NCBI GenBank assembly: GCA_022606425.2
Contig: JAHDVF020000025.1
Location: forward strand, 248,001-312,000
Direction of reading: 5' to 3'
Source of the DNA: Lepidostoma basale
Taxonomy: Eukaryota; Arthropoda; Insecta; Trichoptera; Lepidostomatidae
DNA: 64,000 nucleotides
The notes below the pieces were generated by a model, which worked only from the letters and a program-made list of their open reading frames with translations, had not been told where the DNA came from and searched no databases. A program made the position numbers and the translations under genes. Position 1 is the first letter of the stretch. Every line of letters begins with the position of its first letter. Positions 59,450 to 64,000 of the stretch are shown here, piece after piece.

Positions 59450-59600
59450 TAAGGAATCGGAAAAATCGACTTTCTTGTATGACACGATGTATAATTGTCG
59501 AAGAATCGAGAAAAGCATGTCTGGAGAGAACAGTATGGCGGTTCTTTCTTTCTGCCTTCCCCTTCGAGGAGACGGCTTGGTGTTTAGTTAGTTTAGTAGG
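59450..59600 (+). mobile_element. RTE-alpha 3' end
   Basis: ESEKSTFLYDTMYNCRRIEK-type remnants in one frame, and the end GGAGACGGCTTGGTGTTTAG with a TTAGTTTAG tail. At 59365-59395 the C/F2 terminal block (AAAGCGTTCACACTGTAGAA) is also recognisable just upstream. Confidence 0.68.
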
Positions 59601-59604
59601 AAGG

Positions 59605-60398
59605 GTGTCCATGTCAAATATCTTTATCATTAGAAGATACTTGAGCCATTGAGGGCTCCCATCGCTTACCCGAAGCTGTTATAGGCGCAGAGGCGTATTT
59701 CTTGAGCTTCGCTCGTGCATTCCCTTAGCCCGTCCCCCGTCCATGCTTGACATATTTAAAAAAAAAATATTTGTGCAACAAAAGAGGATCCCGGACTACA
59801 TTTAAATTATGCTGTTCTCTCTAGTTGTCCCGCCGGACATAAATAACAATAAAATAGCAAAAGAAATCATGAAGCAATGAAGAAGCACTTTATTGTGTAT
59901 CTTTAAGCATCTTTTGTTGGTTTGTTTAAATAATATATTAACTGTCCCAAAAAAACTATACCTTTCAGGAAACGATGGATGAATATTTGAACTTCAAAGT
60001 ATGTTTTCGCCAAATAGAAACAAACTTGGACGCGCAGGTTTCATGCACGGTGGATTTGAAATTTTAAATTTAATCTTAAAATGTATCTGGTTACAAAGTA
60101 TTCAAAAGTTTTGCTTTATCCCAAGGAAACTAGCCGAGCCGGGTAACTTTTATTCTACCGAGGATTTCCACTGTCGAATATTGAATATAAAATTTAAAAG
60201 TTCATCTCCACATCAAAACATGCAACTTTTCCTTTAACCGTGATGAAATATTCATAAAAAATTAAAGTTTCCAAATGGAAGGATAACATTAAAAATCAAA
60301 GCTCTAATACGCAGTTTTCATTAAATAGTCCGTTGTTTTGACCGAAACACAATGATACTTTAACATTATAAACTGTAAAATAGACGAGGTGCGACTAA
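59605..60398. other. Unassigned sequence
   Basis: The open frame 60001-60237 (78 codons) has no recognisable domain. No repeats assigned. Confidence 0.45.
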
Positions 60399-60404
60399 TA
60401 CACG

Positions 60405-60508
60405 GCACCAACAAATCAATCAAATATTAATTGTCGGCAACTTGAAGAGTCGGAAAAATCGACGAAGGTGCATGACACGAGATGGTGTGATGGTTAGTTA
60501 GATAGTTT
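60405..60508 (+). mobile_element. RTE-alpha 3' scrap with internal deletion
   Basis: INQILIVGNLKSRKNRRRCM then a jump straight to GATGGTGTGATGGTTAGTTA. The terminal CxERxVW segment is deleted. Confidence 0.7.
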
Positions 60509-60511
60509 ATT

Positions 60512-60795
60512 AGTCTCTACTCCTCGACGCTATATCACGTTGTGGGATTCTTTGGATGGTCCCTTTTCGCACTCTTTTCAAATCTAGACATAATTTTAGG
60601 TTTTCTGCCCTCTGGCATTCTTATAGAATCTCACTACTGTTTTCTGGTTAATCAGCTCAAGATTTCTTTTAATTCTGTAAGTCCCATCCTCCTCCAGGTC
60701 CAAAAATTTTCCTCTGAATCTTTCTCTTTAAATTAATAGCTTGCTTTCTTATCTCTGCTTTGGGGACAAGTTATTAGTTTACTTCATACATATAA
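60512..60795. other. Unassigned sequence
   Basis: The open frame 60542-60736 has no recognised motif. Confidence 0.4.
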
Positions 60796-60799
60796 AAGT

Positions 60800-61190
60800 A
60801 AATACAATGAACCAGTTAGAAGCATTTGAAATGTGGCTTTACAGAAGAATGTGCAGGATCCCATGGACAGACAGAGTGACGAACACAGAAGTCCTGAATC
60901 GTGCAGGAGTAAATAGAGAGCTGCTGACATTAATCAAAGTCCGCAAGATTGCATATCTGGATCACGTTCTGCGAGGAGAGAAGTATCACCTGCTGCATCT
61001 AATATTGAAGGGAAAAATAGAGGGCCGCAGGGGACAGGGAGAAGGCAGATATCCTGGCTGCGCAATGTGAGGGAATGGACGGGAATCACAACTGTGGAGG
61101 AGCTATTGCGGGCAGCGCAGGATAGGGAAGAGTTTATCAGAGTGATCGCCAACGTCGGGGGGACCTGACAGGGCACTTTAAGAAGAAGAT
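60800..61190 (+). pseudogene. RTE-epsilon retrotransposon copy
   Basis: MNQLEAFEMWLYRRMCRIPW, VTNTEVLNRAGVNRELLTLI, KIAYLDHVLRGEKYHLLHLI, KIEGRRG, a frameshift, RQISWLRNVREWTGITTVEE, LLRAAQDREEFIRVIANVGG and (AAG)n at 61182-61190. The best epsilon copy: one frameshift only. Confidence 0.87.
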
Positions 61191-61194
61191 ACAT

Positions 61195-61685
61195 ATATAC
61201 TATACACGTTTTTGTAGCTGTTAAATCTCACTGCCGCAAGCTCCAAATTCAGTATTTTCGAGTACTTTATTGCTTACCTAATACGTAAACACACTACACA
61301 AAGTTATGGGTCGTATCTGTACTTAATCTAACATTTTCCATTACACTGCGTTCGATTCCTCCCAACTTTTGACTTCAAGTCGACATCATGCCAAACTTCA
61401 AATCAATTTCGATGTAATTCACAAAGTTTGATGTAAATTGGTAACGTAACAAAAATAAATGTGTTTTTCCGAAATATCGATGAAAATCAGAAGTTCGAAA
61501 AATGAATGTTATACACCACAATGCTAGGGGCTAAATATTTTATACCGTACCAAAACGATGTTGTTAGATTCCTAAACCTTAAGATTTTTAAGAGATTCTT
61601 CTTATTTCTTCGATATGTTCGCTATTACTGACGTTAAGCATCTATCAAGAGAAAGCTACCTTAAGGTTGAGAATAATCACCACTA
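61195..61685. other. Unassigned sequence
   Basis: Nothing recognised. Confidence 0.45.
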
Positions 61686-61689
61686 AATT

Positions 61690-62270
61690 TATTACAACAT
61701 TTTGAATGTATACATTGCGGGCTATCAATTCAAGAATCAATAATTGTATCTCAATAGAGACGAAGATCTTCGGCTCTATTGAGTTACAATTGATTCTTGA
61801 ATTGATAGCCCGCAATGGGTGAAATCCAGTTGTTCGTCTACAAGTATTTGTATACATTCAAAATGTTGTAAAAAACAAAAACTGGTAAAAATTATAGCAT
61901 ATAGATTGGAGTGACATCTCCAGGCGGATTCTAGCAATGCGCTAAATGGCGGTGGCCTTTCACATTGCGTTTAAAAGATCTTCTGCTTAATGCTTAAAAT
62001 ACAATCTTCATATATGATGTTAGAGTGTAGATTGAATAAACTACCATGCATAGGGTGGTATTGCAGATAAACATATATACAACTTCCAAAAATTTGTCAG
62101 ACATGGTGGTCATAAGAAAAAAGGTGGAATGAGGAATGTTGTATTACATAAAGCGTGCGCTTAACCCAACCAATGACAGGTCATAAGTCCTGTAAACGCC
62201 TTGATCAACCATATTCTGTTTCCGATTTGCACCTTCGTCTCTATTGAGATACAATTGATTACTAAATTTA
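61690..62270 (+). repeat. Repeat M, copy 6, most complete, with long inverted start
   Basis: A 50-bp inverted repeat (about 61713-61764 and 61767-61816: CATTGCGGGCTATCAATTCA mirrored by TGAATTGATAGCCCGCAATG) is followed by the entire M body and the end CGTCTCTATTGAGATACAAT. Reference copy for the family. Confidence 0.8.
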
Positions 62271-62283
62271 TTATCAAAATATA

Positions 62284-62580
62284 ACTAAACTAACCAACCA
62301 TTACGCCGTTTCCCTGGAGAGGCTGGCAGAGGGGGTGAACCGCTATACCGTTCTGTCCTGACATACTTCTTTAGAATCCTCCAAATTCATACATCGTAAC
62401 ATGCACCCTCGATAATTTTTCCGACTCCGAATGTGGCTGCCTTATTTAATTAATTTGGTCATTTGTCATTTGCAAATATAAATATTTCAACTAAAGCAAA
62501 GATAGCAATACATAATGGAGTTCTGGTGCTCACTCTTATGTATGGAAGTGAAGCTTGGAGCTGACAGTAGGATAAATGAG
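62284..62580. mobile_element. RTE-alpha pieces, head to head
   Basis: 62284-62467 minus: tail AACTAACCAACCATTACGCC on plus, decayed terminal codons. 62490-62580 plus: TKAKIAIHNGVLVLTLMYGS, EAWS, breaking off after RINE. Together two fragments in opposite orientation. Confidence 0.68.
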
Positions 62581-62639
62581 AAAAAAAAACACTGAGAAGA
62601 ATTATCAAATAATAATTTTATTAAACGATGTAAGTTAAG

Positions 62640-63258
62640 AACTTACATTCAAATACCTTTAAATACCTTGGCAGTATTATCACTAAAACGCTTGACCCGG
62701 ACATAGAAATAAAATGCAGAATTGAAGTTGCACGAGCTGTATTTAACAAAATGAGAACATTATTTTGCAACGATAATCTTAACTTGAAATTCTGACAAAG
62801 AATGATTGAATTTTATATATAGTCTGTTCTACTATATAGCCGCGAAACCTGGACTCTGAAAATGAATGTGATGAACCGGTTGGAAGCGTTCGAGATGTGG
62901 ATATACCACAGAATGCTCCGTATACCGTGGACCGATGCGGTCAGTAATGCAGACGTACTGCAGAGAGCCAGAGCCAATAGAGAGCGGTTGTCGAGTGTGA
63001 AAATTAGAAAGGTCTCATATTTGGGTCATGTGCTAAGGGGAGAAAAATAACACCTCATTCGACTGATATTAATGGGTAAAGTGAAGGGACGTCGGGAAGC
63101 TGGTAGAGGGCAGCTGTGCTAGCTGCAGAACATCAAAAAGTGGAGAGTTCAGAACAAGAGTTCAGAACCTGTTCCAAGTGGCGCAGGATAGAGATGCCTT
63201 TGCTGCAGTGATCGCCAACTTTGGGGGAACCTGACACGCACCGAAAGAAGAAGAAGTT
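62640..63258 (+). pseudogene. RTE-epsilon retrotransposon, longest copy
   Basis: FKYLGSIITKTLDPDIEIKC, IEVARAVFNKMRTLFCNDNL, a stop, RETWTLKMNVMNRLEAFEMW (RTE thumb region, Y-x-x-E-x-W in decayed form), MLRIPWTDAVSNADVLQRAR, KVSYLGHVLRGEK, a stop, GKVKGRREAGRGQL and VIANFGGT, then (AAG)n at 63245-63256. The uninterrupted reference for the hAT insertion at 20616. Confidence 0.87.
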
Positions 63259-63259
63259 A

Positions 63260-64000
63260 AGAACTAGTTTATAATAGTGATTTTAGCGATGATTCATAAA
63301 ATTTATTTTTCCTATGATTTTTGAGGTAGAATTCTGTATTTTTTTAGAAGGTACTACTATATATTAAGCGATATCGTAAACAAAGAACAATAGAAGTTGT
63401 TTCTCGTACAATGACTTCAAATAAAGACGTGAATGCGTAATTCGAACCGAAATATTCAATAATCGTATTTGAATTTTCATCGCTTTTCATTGAAAAGTTT
63501 TCGAGATTTTACATTCAAATGCACACACACCGATTTTGCGTTTCGCTATAAAGTTTTAGTGCTCGGTGGGAAAACAAAAACTATGCTAATTATTTTTTTT
63601 AAATTCGTGAATAATACATTAAGAGGCGTTGGAGATTTTGTTAGCCCGATCGCGGAATATGCGTGATGAAACAGAAAATGCGGAATTTCGGAATAAAATA
63701 TAAGGAATAAGTAGCGAAAAACGGGATAAGGAGACTGGTAAATATTTTTGCCGAACAAAAAAACTTCTTTGTGTTTTCGAACAAGGAAAAGAAATGAGAT
63801 TTTATTATATCATCTTGTTTTATTGAAGCTAATGGAGCATGAGATTTCCGTACGATTTTTTGTAGTGAAATAATAAGTACCCGCCAGTGGTGACCTGTGA
63901 AGCGGAGGATAGAAAGAGAACCATTAATAAAAGGGTTAAGTTATTTTGGAACACCTGGTTATTCCGTTATTCGGATTTGAAATAATTAAATCACTGTTTT
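63260..64000. other. Unassigned sequence to window end
   Basis: Open frames 63469-63666 and 63546-63758 overlap on opposite strands without motifs. No repeats assigned. Confidence 0.45.

Overview
This is an AT-rich animal nuclear segment, most likely from an insect or other arthropod. The reasons are the abundance of RTE-type and jockey/CR1-type non-LTR retrotransposon remains, a tRNA-derived SINE, mariner and hAT remnants, and the absence of any prokaryotic gene organisation. I cannot assign an order. I recognise no host gene, exon, rRNA or functional tRNA. Every open frame longer than about 100 codons that I can identify is reverse-transcriptase (RT) debris.

Layout. The window is a patchwork of repeats a few hundred bases long separated by unassigned AT-rich sequence. 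(1) At least six RTE-like lineages survive as 5'-truncated C-terminal RT fragments. The commonest, called RTE-alpha here, ends in (GTTA)n and occurs more than 20 times across the window. (2) A jockey/CR1-like element, J1, with a GATTT-repeat tail has two near-identical long copies at 12952-14059 and 55716-57270, the second flanked by a target-site duplication. (3) A CR1-like element, J2, ends in (ATAA)n. (4) A tRNA-derived SINE has two alternative 3' ends. (5) A dispersed repeat of about 500 bp (M) is present six times. (6) DNA transposons: a hAT-type MITE with 8-bp TSD at 20616-20912, a 602-bp terminal-inverted-repeat element at 49903-50504, and a mariner transposase remnant at 58191-58340.

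The most interesting layer is a set of roughly ten families of small elements (about 100-340 bp). Many are head-to-head palindromes, and each carries a motif fitting the hammerhead ribozyme plan: CUGANGA or a near variant, one extra A/U, a short hairpin, GAAA, a short and usually self-complementary stem III (ACATGT, ACCGGT, ACTAGT or ATAGCTAT), a cleavage-type NUH triplet, and in several cases a complementary stem I. The best is at 28481-28524, with a full consensus core and a 6-bp stem I. Such minimal hammerheads with self-complementary stem III are known from Penelope-like retroelements and retrozymes. No Penelope RT or GIY-YIG gene is visible here, so these look like non-autonomous or solo terminal repeats of several such lineages.

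The elements do not form a pathway. They record successive waves of insertion, with nested insertions and TSDs allowing relative dating.
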